Below the pieces are notes generated by a model, which saw only the letters and a list, made by a program, of their open reading frames with translations, did no database searches and was not told the DNA's origin. A program made the position numbers and the translations under genes. This document shows, piece after piece, positions 23,237 through 31,489 of a stretch of 36,502 nt of DNA; within the stretch, counting starts at the first letter, position 1; each line of letters begins with the position of its first letter. Source of the stretch: a bacterium (GTDB taxonomy: Bacteria > Armatimonadota > Zipacnadia > Zipacnadales > UBA11051); contig JAJFUB010000076.1 in the NCBI GenBank assembly GCA_021372615.1, forward strand, positions 1 to 36,502, given 5' to 3'.

Positions 23237-26125
23237 CTACTTCAGCGCCACCAGCGCCTTGAGCACCTCGATGCGTACCTGGTCGGGAACGGTGCGGTCC
23301 TTGGGGACATCCCAGCGGTAGTTGCTGCCGTTCTCACCGGCCAGGACCCGCTGCGGGCCGTCCACCAGCAGCTTCCTGGCGGCCTCGAGCTGTGCGCTCT
23401 TCACGCCCTTCTTCTCCAGCTCCGCCACACGCTGCTGCAGCATCGTCAGCGTCTCGAAGTCCTCGGCGCTCTCGCGCACCGCCTCCATGTACTTGGAGGT
23501 GGTGACACTCGTCTCGTCTATGTACGAGGGGCAGTACGGACCGGGCCCCTCAGCCGGATACTCGTTCCAGCACGAGACGCGGCTGCTGTCCCCGAAGGCC
23601 CAGAAGTGCGAGCCCTTGCCGCCGATGGCGAAGGCATGCCAGGCCTGGACCAGGTAGTACGAGTACGGATCGAACGTCCTTGCCGGACCGGAGGCGTTGT
23701 AGAACCAGATCTCCTTGCCCTGGCGCTGGGCCTCCAGGAACATGTCGCGGTACTTCTGCTCCCGGTCCAGGAAGGGCGCGCGGTAGGGGCACAGGATGTC
23801 CACCGACTGGAACATGACCGGGGCGTCCACATACTCGGTGGGCTGCGGATCCTCGAAGGTCACGAGTTCCGGGGCGGCGGCCTCGATGGCCTGCGCCCAG
23901 GCCACGATGAGGTCATACTGCGTCTTGTTGTTCGGCTCGTCGTAGATGAGCACGCCCAGTTGGCTCGGGTCCTTGCCCAGCTCGCGCATGTGCTGGGCCC
24001 AGAACCGCGCCCAGGCCCCGACCTTCAGCCCGAAGGCCTGGTCGCCGATCTTGGAGCCGCTGAAACTGTCGCCACAGGCCAGGTACACCATGTACATCCG
24101 CGCGTCGGGCCACAGCTTCACCCAGTTGTCAAAGCGGGTCGTGTCGGCAGGCAGCTTGATCTGGCCGTTGTCGTCCACCTGGACCGAGAACATCACACTG
24201 CTGGTGGCCCACGGCGTGTTCACGAAGTGCTCCTGCAGGTGCTCGACGACCGCGGCCTTGTTCTGGGGCGTGATGCCGTACATCGCGTCGGCGTCGGTGT
24301 AGTCCCACCCGCCGACGCACAGGGTCGTCTTGTCCGGGAAGCGCAGCGGGTAGACGATGAGCTTGAGCGGCACGATCTGCTTGTTGCCGGTGGCCGGAGT
24401 GATCTCGATCTGCCCGGCATACGTCTTCGCGGGCAGGTCCTCGGGCTTGAAGCTCAGCCACACCTGGCGGGTCATGCCGCACGGCACGGTGATGATGAAG
24501 TCTCTGCCCTCGCGCCTGGCCTCGGGCAGGGCCGAGGACACGGGCACGAACCGCCGGGTGCCGACCGTCAGGACCTCATGGGCCTGCAGGTAGGGCGGGT
24601 TGTCCCCGCCGGGTAGCCCCGTCACCCTCAGCCGCACGCGCAGGTCGGCGTCGCCGGCGTTGGTGAGGTTCAGGACCCCGGCCCGCCACTCGTGGTTCAT
24701 GGTGTGGACTTCCACGGGCTTCGCCGGGCCTGCGGTGGCGGGCTCGGAGAACGAATCCAGCGGCTCCCAGCGGTTGATGTTCCAGACGCGCAGCGTCGGC
24801 TTGCCGCCGGCGCGCCACACGAGGGCCTGCAGCCTGAAGACGTCGGCTTCAAGCGGGTCCACCGGCAGCACGGCGCGGAGGGTCGTCAGGTCGGGCGCCC
24901 CGTATTCGTCAATGCGCCCGGCCAGCGAGTCCGCCAGCGCGGTGAGCTTCCCCTGGGCGTTCCTGGGCAGGGCGGCGATGTCGTCCCGCACAGCGTCGAG
25001 GCCGCGGCGGAACTGCGCGCGCAGCAGATCGTCGGCCACCGACCGCCGCATGCGCTCCTTCGGGCTGTCGAAGGCCTGGCCGGTGTACGCGAGCTGCAGG
25101 AAGTCCGCCGGGCCACCGAAGACCTCGATCTCGTCCACGAAGGTGTAGCCGCCGAAGTCGGCCTCCACGCACAGGCACACGTAGCGCCCGTGCGTCTTGA
25201 GCTGGTCGGTCCATATCCGCCGGATGGCGTACTGGCCGTACTCGGGCAGGTTGTTGTGGGCGGCGTTGAGCGTCAGCAGGTTCCCGGCGTCATACCACTG
25301 CTTGTTGTCGGGGCTGACGAAGACCAGGATGCGCGCCGGCCAGTGCACCTGCGCCACGCCTGCGGCGGTGTTGAACGAGAGGCCTTTGATCGGCTGGTCC
25401 TGACCCAGGTCAATGGTGATGAAGGCCATCTGGCTGCCCCAGCCGACGGTAGTCATGCGCGTCCAGAAGTGGCCCTGGGTGTACACGCCGTCCGTGAGCT
25501 GTGTCGCGTCGCCGGGGTCCTTGCACAGGCCGTAGCTCGGCGCCGGAACCATCGTGTAGGGCTTGCCCAGCGCCAGGTTGGGGCCGATGTCGGGCAGCTT
25601 CTCAGCCGGCTCGGCACCGGTGGCGAAGACCGCCACCTGCGTGACCCGCAGCGTGCCGGCCGGGCCGGGCTTGCCCTCCGCCTGCGCGGCGTCGGCGTAG
25701 ATCTCGATGCCCACGTCGGCGCTGACCGTGCCGAAGCTGAGCCCCATCTTCTGCGCCCCGGCCTTGTGGCTCCCGGTCGCCTGGCCCAGCGGCTTGCTGT
25801 CGGGCAGATCCATCACCCGCACGAGCGGCGTGAGGATGCCGTCACCCTCGTAGCTGACCGCGATCGTGAAGCCGGACTTGGGGGTGACAAAGTCGCACTT
25901 GCCCCGAGCGGGGTCGTGCAACCCCGCGGTGGCCTTGTACTGCAGGACGGCCTTGCCCTCGGGCCCCACGATGCGCTGCCAGGAGCCGTCGGCGGGGAGC
26001 GTCCACTCCGCCGGCACCCCTGGCTGCCCCGGCGTCTCCTTGGCGAAGTCCCCGTTCTTGACGAGATCGGCGCTCCAGACGCCACTGCAGAGCACGACCG
26101 GTACGAGCCAACGCCACGCGCGCAT
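23237..26125 (-). CDS. Secreted discoidin-like plus DUF4091/GH123-like protein
   Basis: The 962-residue product starts with a signal peptide (MRAWRWLVPVVLCSGVWS) at the ATG at 26125, which follows a GGTGATC-type ribosome site. After an N-terminal beta-domain (about 20-170), a discoidin/F5-8C-like module spans roughly 185-350, with NLALGKPY, ITIDLGQDQPIKGL and FVDEIEVFGG. The C-terminal half resembles DUF4091 as found next to GH123-type barrels: KLIVYPLRFPDKTTL, then LGVLIYDEPNNKTQYD and later EIWFYNASGP. Asp-Glu in the YDEPN segment is a candidate catalytic pair. It probably binds and acts on a polysaccharide outside the cell. Substrate is not known. Confidence 0.72.
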   Translation of the reverse strand: MRAWRWLVPVVLCSGVWSADLVKNGDFAKETPGQPGVPAEWTLPADGSWQRIVGPEGKAVLQYKATAGLHDPARGKCDFVTPKSGFTIAVSYEGDGILTPLVRVMDLPDSKPLGQATGSHKAGAQKMGLSFGTVSADVGIEIYADAAQAEGKPGPAGTLRVTQVAVFATGAEPAEKLPDIGPNLALGKPYTMVPAPSYGLCKDPGDATQLTDGVYTQGHFWTRMTTVGWGSQMAFITIDLGQDQPIKGLSFNTAAGVAQVHWPARILVFVSPDNKQWYDAGNLLTLNAAHNNLPEYGQYAIRRIWTDQLKTHGRYVCLCVEADFGGYTFVDEIEVFGGPADFLQLAYTGQAFDSPKERMRRSVADDLLRAQFRRGLDAVRDDIAALPRNAQGKLTALADSLAGRIDEYGAPDLTTLRAVLPVDPLEADVFRLQALVWRAGGKPTLRVWNINRWEPLDSFSEPATAGPAKPVEVHTMNHEWRAGVLNLTNAGDADLRVRLRVTGLPGGDNPPYLQAHEVLTVGTRRFVPVSSALPEARREGRDFIITVPCGMTRQVWLSFKPEDLPAKTYAGQIEITPATGNKQIVPLKLIVYPLRFPDKTTLCVGGWDYTDADAMYGITPQNKAAVVEHLQEHFVNTPWATSSVMFSVQVDDNGQIKLPADTTRFDNWVKLWPDARMYMVYLACGDSFSGSKIGDQAFGLKVGAWARFWAQHMRELGKDPSQLGVLIYDEPNNKTQYDLIVAWAQAIEAAAPELVTFEDPQPTEYVDAPVMFQSVDILCPYRAPFLDREQKYRDMFLEAQRQGKEIWFYNASGPARTFDPYSYYLVQAWHAFAIGGKGSHFWAFGDSSRVSCWNEYPAEGPGPYCPSYIDETSVTTSKYMEAVRESAEDFETLTMLQQRVAELEKKGVKSAQLEAARKLLVDGPQRVLAGENGSNYRWDVPKDRTVPDQVRIEVLKALVALK

Positions 26126-26232
26126 GTGGATCACCTGCCCTGTGAGTTGTGCGCTACTTCGCTGGCACGGCGGGGAAACCTCTTCGCGCGAGGGCATGGC
26201 GCGGCCTTCGGCTTCCCCTGCGCCCGCCGACG

Positions 26233-26241
26233 TGCTATCAT
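26233..26241 (+). promoter_or_regulatory. Extended -10 element, possible leaderless start
   Basis: TGC-TATCAT at 26233-26241 looks like an extended -10 box. The start of transcription, about 7 bases on, would coincide with the ATG at 26248, which has no ribosome-binding site before it. The -35 match is poor. Confidence 0.35.
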
Positions 26242-26247
26242 GGCCAC

Positions 26248-26682
26248 ATGTCTGCCTGGAGGCTCGGGGGCAGCCGTCATGACGCGTCGGCTGCCCTGAT
26301 TGTGTGTGGGAGTGTCATCGTGCTCTCGGCCCTGCTCCCGCCGAGCCCCAGCGGCTTCGGGACCCACCGCCGTCTCGTGCCCGTGCCGTGTGGCTTCCGG
26401 GCGCTCACGCGTGTGCCCTGTCCGTTCTGCGGCATGACCACCGGCTTCGCCTGGATGGCTCGCGGCCGCATACGCGAGGCTGCCAACGCCAACCTCATGG
26501 CCCCCATCGCCTTCATGGCCACGTGTCTGCTGGCCCTGCTGGGGCTGTACGGGGCTGTGACGAGGCGCGGCTGGCTGCCGGCAGCCCTGGCGCATCCGGC
26601 CTTCCCCCGGTGGCTCCTGGGCGTGATTCTGGTCTTCTGGCTCATCAACCTGACCCTGCATTTCGGGGGCTGGCATGTCTAG
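26248..26682 (+). CDS. DUF2752 family small membrane protein
   Basis: The 144-residue product has the DUF2752 signature VPCPFCGMTTGFAWMARG near residues 55-72, plus three likely membrane helices at about 14-29, 85-106 and 128-142. The paired cysteines of CPFCG could bind metal or be redox-active. The family has no firm function. The ATG at 26248 lacks a clear ribosome site and may be the first base of the transcript. Its 3' end overlaps the next gene by 8 bases, so the two are probably translationally coupled. Confidence 0.8.
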   Translation: MSAWRLGGSRHDASAALIVCGSVIVLSALLPPSPSGFGTHRRLVPVPCGFRALTRVPCPFCGMTTGFAWMARGRIREAANANLMAPIAFMATCLLALLGLYGAVTRRGWLPAALAHPAFPRWLLGVILVFWLINLTLHFGGWHV

Positions 26683-27331
26683 TCTGATCCACAACCTGAG
26701 GGCGGCGGCCAGTCGTCTCCCGACCCGGAAGCTGCCGCTCCTGGCCGGTCTGGCGGCCTTCGCGGTGGTTACGCTCGTGCTGATCCGCCTCGTGCCCGGC
26801 CCCGCGCCGCAGGCGCAAGCTCAGGTGTCCGCGGTGGAAGCGCCGGTCGCTGTGGCGGAAGCTCCTGTGGCCCTCCCTGCCACGCCGGCGGAGCAACCGG
26901 CCCTCACCGGCCAACTCACGCTCACCGACTTCCGCATCGTCGTGCCCCCCGGCTGGGAGCGCCGCCCGGACCTCGAGGAGCAGGGCCCCGGCACCAAGCT
27001 CTTCCTCGCCGGCCCCACGGTGGGCGACGGTCAGCTCTATCTCGGCATTGACGTCTACACCCTTCCCCATGGCATGAAGCTGGCGGACTTCATCAAGCGC
27101 TACAGCTCGCAGTGGGCGGGTACGGCAGGCCTGAGCGACAAGCCGGCCGCGCTGTGCGGCAAGCCCGCCCGGATGTTGGCCATGAGCGATGGGCGCGTGG
27201 ACAAGCTCTTCCTGGTGGCGGTCTATGGCGACCGGGGCTATGTGATCGGCATGTTCGGCCCGACCGGCCAGGGCACGGCCAGCGTCAAGGCGTTCCAGGC
27301 CGTGGTGAACAGCTTCCAGTTCTACGGCTAG
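26675..27331 (+). CDS. Membrane-anchored PsbP/DUF1795-like protein, unknown function
   Basis: The 218-residue product has one membrane anchor near residues 21-41 (LPLLAGLAAFAVVTLVLIRL), then an Ala/Pro/Val-rich linker to about 80. A globular domain follows with DFRIVVPPGWERRPD and a closing VKAFQAVVNSFQFYG. That pattern recalls PsbP/DUF1795-type domains, in which a P-P-G-W strand starts the fold and a residue near the end reads N-S-F. The domain likely faces the outside of the cytoplasmic membrane. It overlaps the DUF2752 gene by 8 bases. I do not know its function. Confidence 0.65.
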   Translation: MSSLIHNLRAAASRLPTRKLPLLAGLAAFAVVTLVLIRLVPGPAPQAQAQVSAVEAPVAVAEAPVALPATPAEQPALTGQLTLTDFRIVVPPGWERRPDLEEQGPGTKLFLAGPTVGDGQLYLGIDVYTLPHGMKLADFIKRYSSQWAGTAGLSDKPAALCGKPARMLAMSDGRVDKLFLVAVYGDRGYVIGMFGPTGQGTASVKAFQAVVNSFQFYG

Positions 27332-27390
27332 CCTGTAGTTCGGGCGTCCAGCCCGCCCCGCGTCCCGAGGATGAGAAGAGGAGGGCGCCC

Positions 27391-27545
27391 GTGGGACGGG
27401 GGCTTCCGCCCCCGCCTAGTGTGAGCCGCGCCTCCGGCGCTGGGCAGCGCCGTCCCCTCATCCCCTCATCCCCTCATCGCCTCATCGCCTCATCGCCTCA
27501 TCCTCTCATCCTCTCATCCTCTCGTCCTCTCATCCGTCTCCCCAT
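27391..27545. repeat. Palindromic element plus 8-bp minisatellite
   Basis: 27391-27419 is a copy of the GGGGGCTTCCGCCCCC family. From about 27456 to 27545 there are roughly ten TCATCnCC-type units with an 8-base period, the reverse strand of the array at 15665. The gap 27332-27623 holds these and no supported gene. Confidence 0.8.
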
Positions 27546-27623
27546 CCAGCCGTCTCAGAGGTCCACCTCCCCCCGACGGCGAACTTCCCCGCAGCCGTTC
27601 ACCTCTCACGCCAGGGATGCCAC

Positions 27624-30404
27624 ATGGACACTGAGCGCCTCGCCGAGCTGTTTGCCGATCCGCCTGCCGCCTACCGCCCGATGATCTTCTGGGGCTGGAA
27701 TGGCGACATCACGCCGGCAGGAATCGAGGAGCAGGTCGCCGACTTCGCCGCCAAGGGCTGCGGCGGGTTCTTCATCCACTCCATGGGGGAGAACTTCCGG
27801 CTCTGTGACTTCGTGCGCGGCATGACGCCACCGTACCTGTCGGATGAGTATTTCGGGCTCATTCGCCACGCCGTCGAGACTGCGCAGCGGCACGACCTGT
27901 ACGCCTGGCTGTACGATGAGGGCGGATGGCCCAGCGGCACCGCGCAGGGGCATGTCGTGGAAGGCCATCCGGAGCTGAAGGGCAAGCGCCTCCACGCCCG
28001 GCGCGTGCGTACGCTGGACCTGCCCGCTCTCCCCGAGAACACGGTCGCTGCCCTCGGCCTCCCGGACATCGGTGTGCCCGAGCCCGTGGACCTGCGCGAG
28101 CTGTCTGAGGGCCTGTGGCCCTATGAGAACCTGATCCTGTTCACCGTCGCACCGGACGGCTACCCAGTGGACGTGCTCAACCCCGAGGCCGTGCGCCGCT
28201 TCATCACGGTGACCCACGAGCGCTACGCCGAGTGCGTGGGTGAGTTCTTCGGCAACACCATCCCCGGCATCTTCACCGACGAGACGAGCCTGGGCGGGCG
28301 ACTGGGCGCTTCCGCTGCCCCGTGGTTCGGTGGGATACTGGAGATCTTGGCCGACCAGACCGGCCGCGACTTCCGCACCTACCTGCCCCTGCTCTTCTCC
28401 CGCGACTGTGTCGGCAGGGACGTGTTCGGCCGCTATTCGGACCACGAAATCGTCGCCGCCCGCTGCGAGTACTATGACCTGCTCACGCGCCGGTTTGGCG
28501 AGAGCTACTGGCAGCAGATCACCGACTGGTGCACCGCTCACGGCCTGATCCACACCGGGCACGTCGGCGGCGAGGACAACCTGCCTGACAACCTGTCCTT
28601 CGGCCACTTCTTCCGCACCGCCGGCGTGCTGCCCATACCGGGGGTGGACGTGATCTGGCGGCAGCTCTTCCCCGGTCAGAGGGTCTTCCCGTTCCCCCGC
28701 CTGGCCTCGTCGGCGATGAAGCAGGCCAGCGCGCGCGAGGGCTGCTCCGGACCAGAGGATAGCGCGGGCGAGGCCGCCCGCGCTACTGACTTTCCTGATC
28801 CCTGGGCCGGGTCGGTGCTGACCGAGAGCAACGCTGTCTACGGCTTCGGGCTGCACTACGGGCAGATGCGGTGGCTGCTGGACGTGCAGGCCCACTGCGG
28901 GGTGAACTTCTACGCGCCGATGGCCGTACAGTACACGACGAGTGACGGGCGGCTCTTCGGGACCATGAGCCATAGCGGCCACGGGAACCCGCTGTGGCCC
29001 ACCTACCGGGTCTTCGCCGAGTATGTGGGGCGCCTGTGCATGCTCACCCGCCATGGCCGGGAGCAGGCGCACGTGGCCGTGTACTACCCGATCGAGGCCC
29101 TCTGGACGATCGACGGGACGGATGAGGCGTGGGCGAGCCTGCAGCACATCTGCGCCGTGCTGTCCGCGCACCATGTACCCTTTGACTTCATTGATGCTGA
29201 CCTGCTGACCAGCCTGACCACCGACGTCGGCTGCGGGTGTGCCGGTGAGGTCAGGTATGAGACCTTCATCGTCCCCTCGGTCGTGGCCCTGCCGGCCGCA
29301 GTGCTGGGCAAGTTGGCGGAGCTGCGCGAGGCAGCCGCCACGGTGCTGGTGCTCGACCACTGGCCGTTGCAGCCCTCCGAGATGAGCGGCCTGACGGCCC
29401 ACGATGGCGCGGTCCAGCGCCTGCAGCAGGCCGGCGTGAAGCCCACGCCGGCCGACAAGCTCGCCCACGCCCTGCCGGCCGCGCCGCCGGCAGACTTCGA
29501 GGTGCTCCAGCCCCATCCCGAGCTGATGGTGTCCTCGCGCACGATTGGTGCTGACCATGTCTACCTGCTGACCAATAACAGCCCGCGCACGATCGAGCCG
29601 CTGCTGGCGCTGGACCTGGCCGGCCCCGGGTCGCTCGAAGCCTGGGACTTGCGCGACGGCGAGATCATCCCCCTGCCCTGGAAGGTGGACCTCCACGGCC
29701 AGGCGGTCCAGCCGGTGCTCCCACCGTGGGCTACGGTGATGCTGGTGCTGCACCCGCTGCCCGACGACGCCACAGTGGAGGAGGCAGAATGGTCCGAGGA
29801 CGCGCTGGCGCTCGAACGCTGGCTGAGCGACCCCTCCCACCGCCCCCACGCCCTGCCCCCGGCGGATGTGGTCGCGGAGTTCGAGGCCGCCGACCGGGCC
29901 GAGGTGGTGCGGCAATACCTCATCGAGGACGGCGACGTGCGTCTGGCGGAGCCGGACGAGTTCCCGACGGTCTATGAGGGGGAGCCGGCGCCGCTGTGGG
30001 ACTGGGCCGACTGGCCGATGCCAGACTTCGCGGGCGAGGTGCGCTACGAGTTTGAGCTGGTGGTGGCCGACGAGCTGACCTACCGGCCCCTCCTGCTGGA
30101 TCTGGGCCAGGTCTTTTGGACCGCGCGCGTGGAACTCAATGGCCAGGACCTCGGCGACCTGCTGTGGGCGCCGTACGTGCTGGACGTCTCCGGCCTCGTC
30201 AAGCCCGGGGGCAACCGCCTGGCGATCACCGTAGCCAACACCCTCGCCAACCAGGCCTGCCGTCCGGAGGTGGAGGCCGAGGCCCGCGGGCGGGGCTGGT
30301 GCAACGCCTACGTGGAGCGGACGCTGCCGATGATGCGCGAGGACTTGCGGTCGGGGCTGGTTGGGCCAGTCCGACTGCTGGTGGCCGTGCCACGGGTCGG
30401 GTAG
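27624..30404 (+). CDS. GH106-like alpha-L-rhamnosidase family protein
   Basis: The 926-residue product opens with YRPMIFWGWNGDITPAGIEE and GGFFIHSMGE, the start of a GH106-type barrel. It ends with a sugar-binding-like beta-sandwich (LDLGQVFWTARVELNGQDLG then WAPYVLDVSGLVKPGGN near residues 825-865), as in these rhamnosidases. No signal peptide is seen, so it may act inside the cell. The ATG at 27624 has an AGGGA site. A short segment around residues 370-395 (SAREGCSGPEDSAGEAARAT) is encoded by a palindrome and looks inserted. Rhamnosidase fits the PL26-like lyase nearby, because both act on rhamnogalacturonan. Specificity is inferred from family. Confidence 0.72.
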   Translation: MDTERLAELFADPPAAYRPMIFWGWNGDITPAGIEEQVADFAAKGCGGFFIHSMGENFRLCDFVRGMTPPYLSDEYFGLIRHAVETAQRHDLYAWLYDEGGWPSGTAQGHVVEGHPELKGKRLHARRVRTLDLPALPENTVAALGLPDIGVPEPVDLRELSEGLWPYENLILFTVAPDGYPVDVLNPEAVRRFITVTHERYAECVGEFFGNTIPGIFTDETSLGGRLGASAAPWFGGILEILADQTGRDFRTYLPLLFSRDCVGRDVFGRYSDHEIVAARCEYYDLLTRRFGESYWQQITDWCTAHGLIHTGHVGGEDNLPDNLSFGHFFRTAGVLPIPGVDVIWRQLFPGQRVFPFPRLASSAMKQASAREGCSGPEDSAGEAARATDFPDPWAGSVLTESNAVYGFGLHYGQMRWLLDVQAHCGVNFYAPMAVQYTTSDGRLFGTMSHSGHGNPLWPTYRVFAEYVGRLCMLTRHGREQAHVAVYYPIEALWTIDGTDEAWASLQHICAVLSAHHVPFDFIDADLLTSLTTDVGCGCAGEVRYETFIVPSVVALPAAVLGKLAELREAAATVLVLDHWPLQPSEMSGLTAHDGAVQRLQQAGVKPTPADKLAHALPAAPPADFEVLQPHPELMVSSRTIGADHVYLLTNNSPRTIEPLLALDLAGPGSLEAWDLRDGEIIPLPWKVDLHGQAVQPVLPPWATVMLVLHPLPDDATVEEAEWSEDALALERWLSDPSHRPHALPPADVVAEFEAADRAEVVRQYLIEDGDVRLAEPDEFPTVYEGEPAPLWDWADWPMPDFAGEVRYEFELVVADELTYRPLLLDLGQVFWTARVELNGQDLGDLLWAPYVLDVSGLVKPGGNRLAITVANTLANQACRPEVEAEARGRGWCNAYVERTLPMMREDLRSGLVGPVRLLVAVPRVG
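28761..28784. repeat. Palindrome inside GH106-like gene
   Basis: AGCGCGGGCG at 28761-28770 and CGCCCGCGCT at 28775-28784 form a perfect 10-bp stem around a 4-base loop. The frame stays open and encodes an Ala/Gly/Glu-rich stretch unlike its flanks. Confidence 0.8.
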
Positions 30405-30413
30405 GCGCTCCGG

Positions 30414-30430
30414 GCCCGATTTCGGGCTTT
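30414..30430 (+). terminator. Weak hairpin after GH106-like gene
   Basis: GCCCG at 30414-30418 pairs with CGGGC at 30423-30427, followed by only three T. It would be a weak terminator and overlaps the next promoter's -35 box. Confidence 0.3.
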
Positions 30431-30456
30431 ACTTGGCCGTACTGACGAGGTACAAT
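30428..30456 (+). promoter_or_regulatory. Sigma-70-type promoter for aspartokinase gene
   Basis: TTTACT at 30428-30433 and TACAAT at 30451-30456 are separated by 17 bases, a good spacing and a near-consensus -10. This gives a leader of about 80 bases before the ATG at 30542, with a GC-rich hairpin in the leader. Confidence 0.55.
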
Positions 30457-30541
30457 TCGCCCCTTCGAGGAATCCCCCGGAGAGCACAGGGCGGCGCGAC
30501 GGTCCGGCGCCGTCTGTTGTCCCAACCCAGGAGGTCGTCGC

Positions 30542-31408
30542 ATGGCAACAATCATTCCCGTCATGAAATTCGGCGGGGTGACGCTGCAAGGCATCAATCG
30601 CTTCGGTCCGGACGAGGGCCGTCTCCTTGACGAGGTCTTGCGCCAGGAGAACCTCAACGACATGTACCGCCTGCTGGCGCAGCGCCGCAACCTCGCCAGG
30701 GTCCAGCGCCTCAGGGAGGTCGCCGAGGAATTCGTCCTCCCCTGGTGCGCCAACGGCACCACCCCCGTCGTCGTCGTCTCCGCGTTTGACTGGGCCACCG
30801 ACAAGCTCGAGCAACTCGCCGCCGCCCTCGCCGCTGATCCCGACCCCCGCGAATATGCCCGCCTGCTGATGTCCGGCGAACTGCGCGCCAACGCCGCGCT
30901 GGCTATCGCGCTGGTCGCCGAGGGCCATGCTGCCCGCTCGCTGACGGGCCGCGAAGCGGGCATTGTCACCGACAAGCGCCATGTCGGCGCCCTGGTCGAG
31001 CGCGTTGAGATCGGCCATGTCAACAGCCTGCTGGAGCGCGAGATCATCCCCGTCGTGGCCGGCTTCCAGGGCTACTACTGGGACGAGCGCGAGCAGCGGG
31101 ACGAGGTCTCGATCCTGGGCCGCGGCGGCTCCAACCTCACTGCCGTCGCCCTCGCCGACGCGCTCGAGCAGACCGAGTGCACGATGTTCTCCAATGTGGA
31201 CGGAATCTACACCAAGGACCCCAGCACTTACGACGATGCCGAGAAGCTGTCGGAGATTGCGGCCGACGAGTTGCTGTCCTGGAGCCCGTTCCCGCAAGTC
31301 ATCCAGAAGGAAGCCGTCCTGTACGCCTGCGAGCGCGGCGTGGACATCTGGATCCGCGACGGCTTCGATGTGAACAAGCCCGGCACGCTGATCCACTGCC
31401 GCCAGTAG
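30542..31408 (+). CDS. Aspartokinase-like amino-acid kinase lacking ACT domains
   Basis: The 288-residue product is an amino-acid kinase domain close to aspartate kinase. The lysine site is VMKFGGVTL (KFGG-T normally), and further blocks are VVVVSAFDWATDKL, ILGRGGSNLTAVALADAL and CTMFSNVDGIYTKDPST. The C-terminal GTLI ends the kinase domain. Ordinary aspartokinases have about 400-450 residues with ACT regulatory domains; these are absent. An extra segment of about 35 residues sits between KFGG and RVQRLREVAEEF. So feedback control by lysine or threonine would not be expected. The ATG has an AGGAGG site 7 bases upstream. Aspartate as substrate is likely but not certain. Confidence 0.82.
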   Translation: MATIIPVMKFGGVTLQGINRFGPDEGRLLDEVLRQENLNDMYRLLAQRRNLARVQRLREVAEEFVLPWCANGTTPVVVVSAFDWATDKLEQLAAALAADPDPREYARLLMSGELRANAALAIALVAEGHAARSLTGREAGIVTDKRHVGALVERVEIGHVNSLLEREIIPVVAGFQGYYWDEREQRDEVSILGRGGSNLTAVALADALEQTECTMFSNVDGIYTKDPSTYDDAEKLSEIAADELLSWSPFPQVIQKEAVLYACERGVDIWIRDGFDVNKPGTLIHCRQ

Positions 31409-31469
31409 CGGCGCGATTCATCGCGCCCGCACCCTATCGCGCCCACGGCGCCATGAATGGCGCCACTAC
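31404..31469. repeat. Double-hairpin repeat at kinase gene end
   Basis: Two hairpins, 31410-31427 (GGCGCGA/TCGCGCC) and 31447-31464 (GGCGCCAT/ATGGCGCC), are flanked by AGTAG and ACTAC ends. The element covers the stop codon of the aspartokinase-like gene. Confidence 0.75.
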
Positions 31470-31489
31470 AGCCGTCCTGGAGTCTGTCC

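Noticed and set aside
27606-29915. 769-residue minus-strand frame opposite the GH106-like gene
   Set aside because: Shadow frame without recognisable motifs; the plus strand reads as a complete barrel plus beta-sandwich enzyme.
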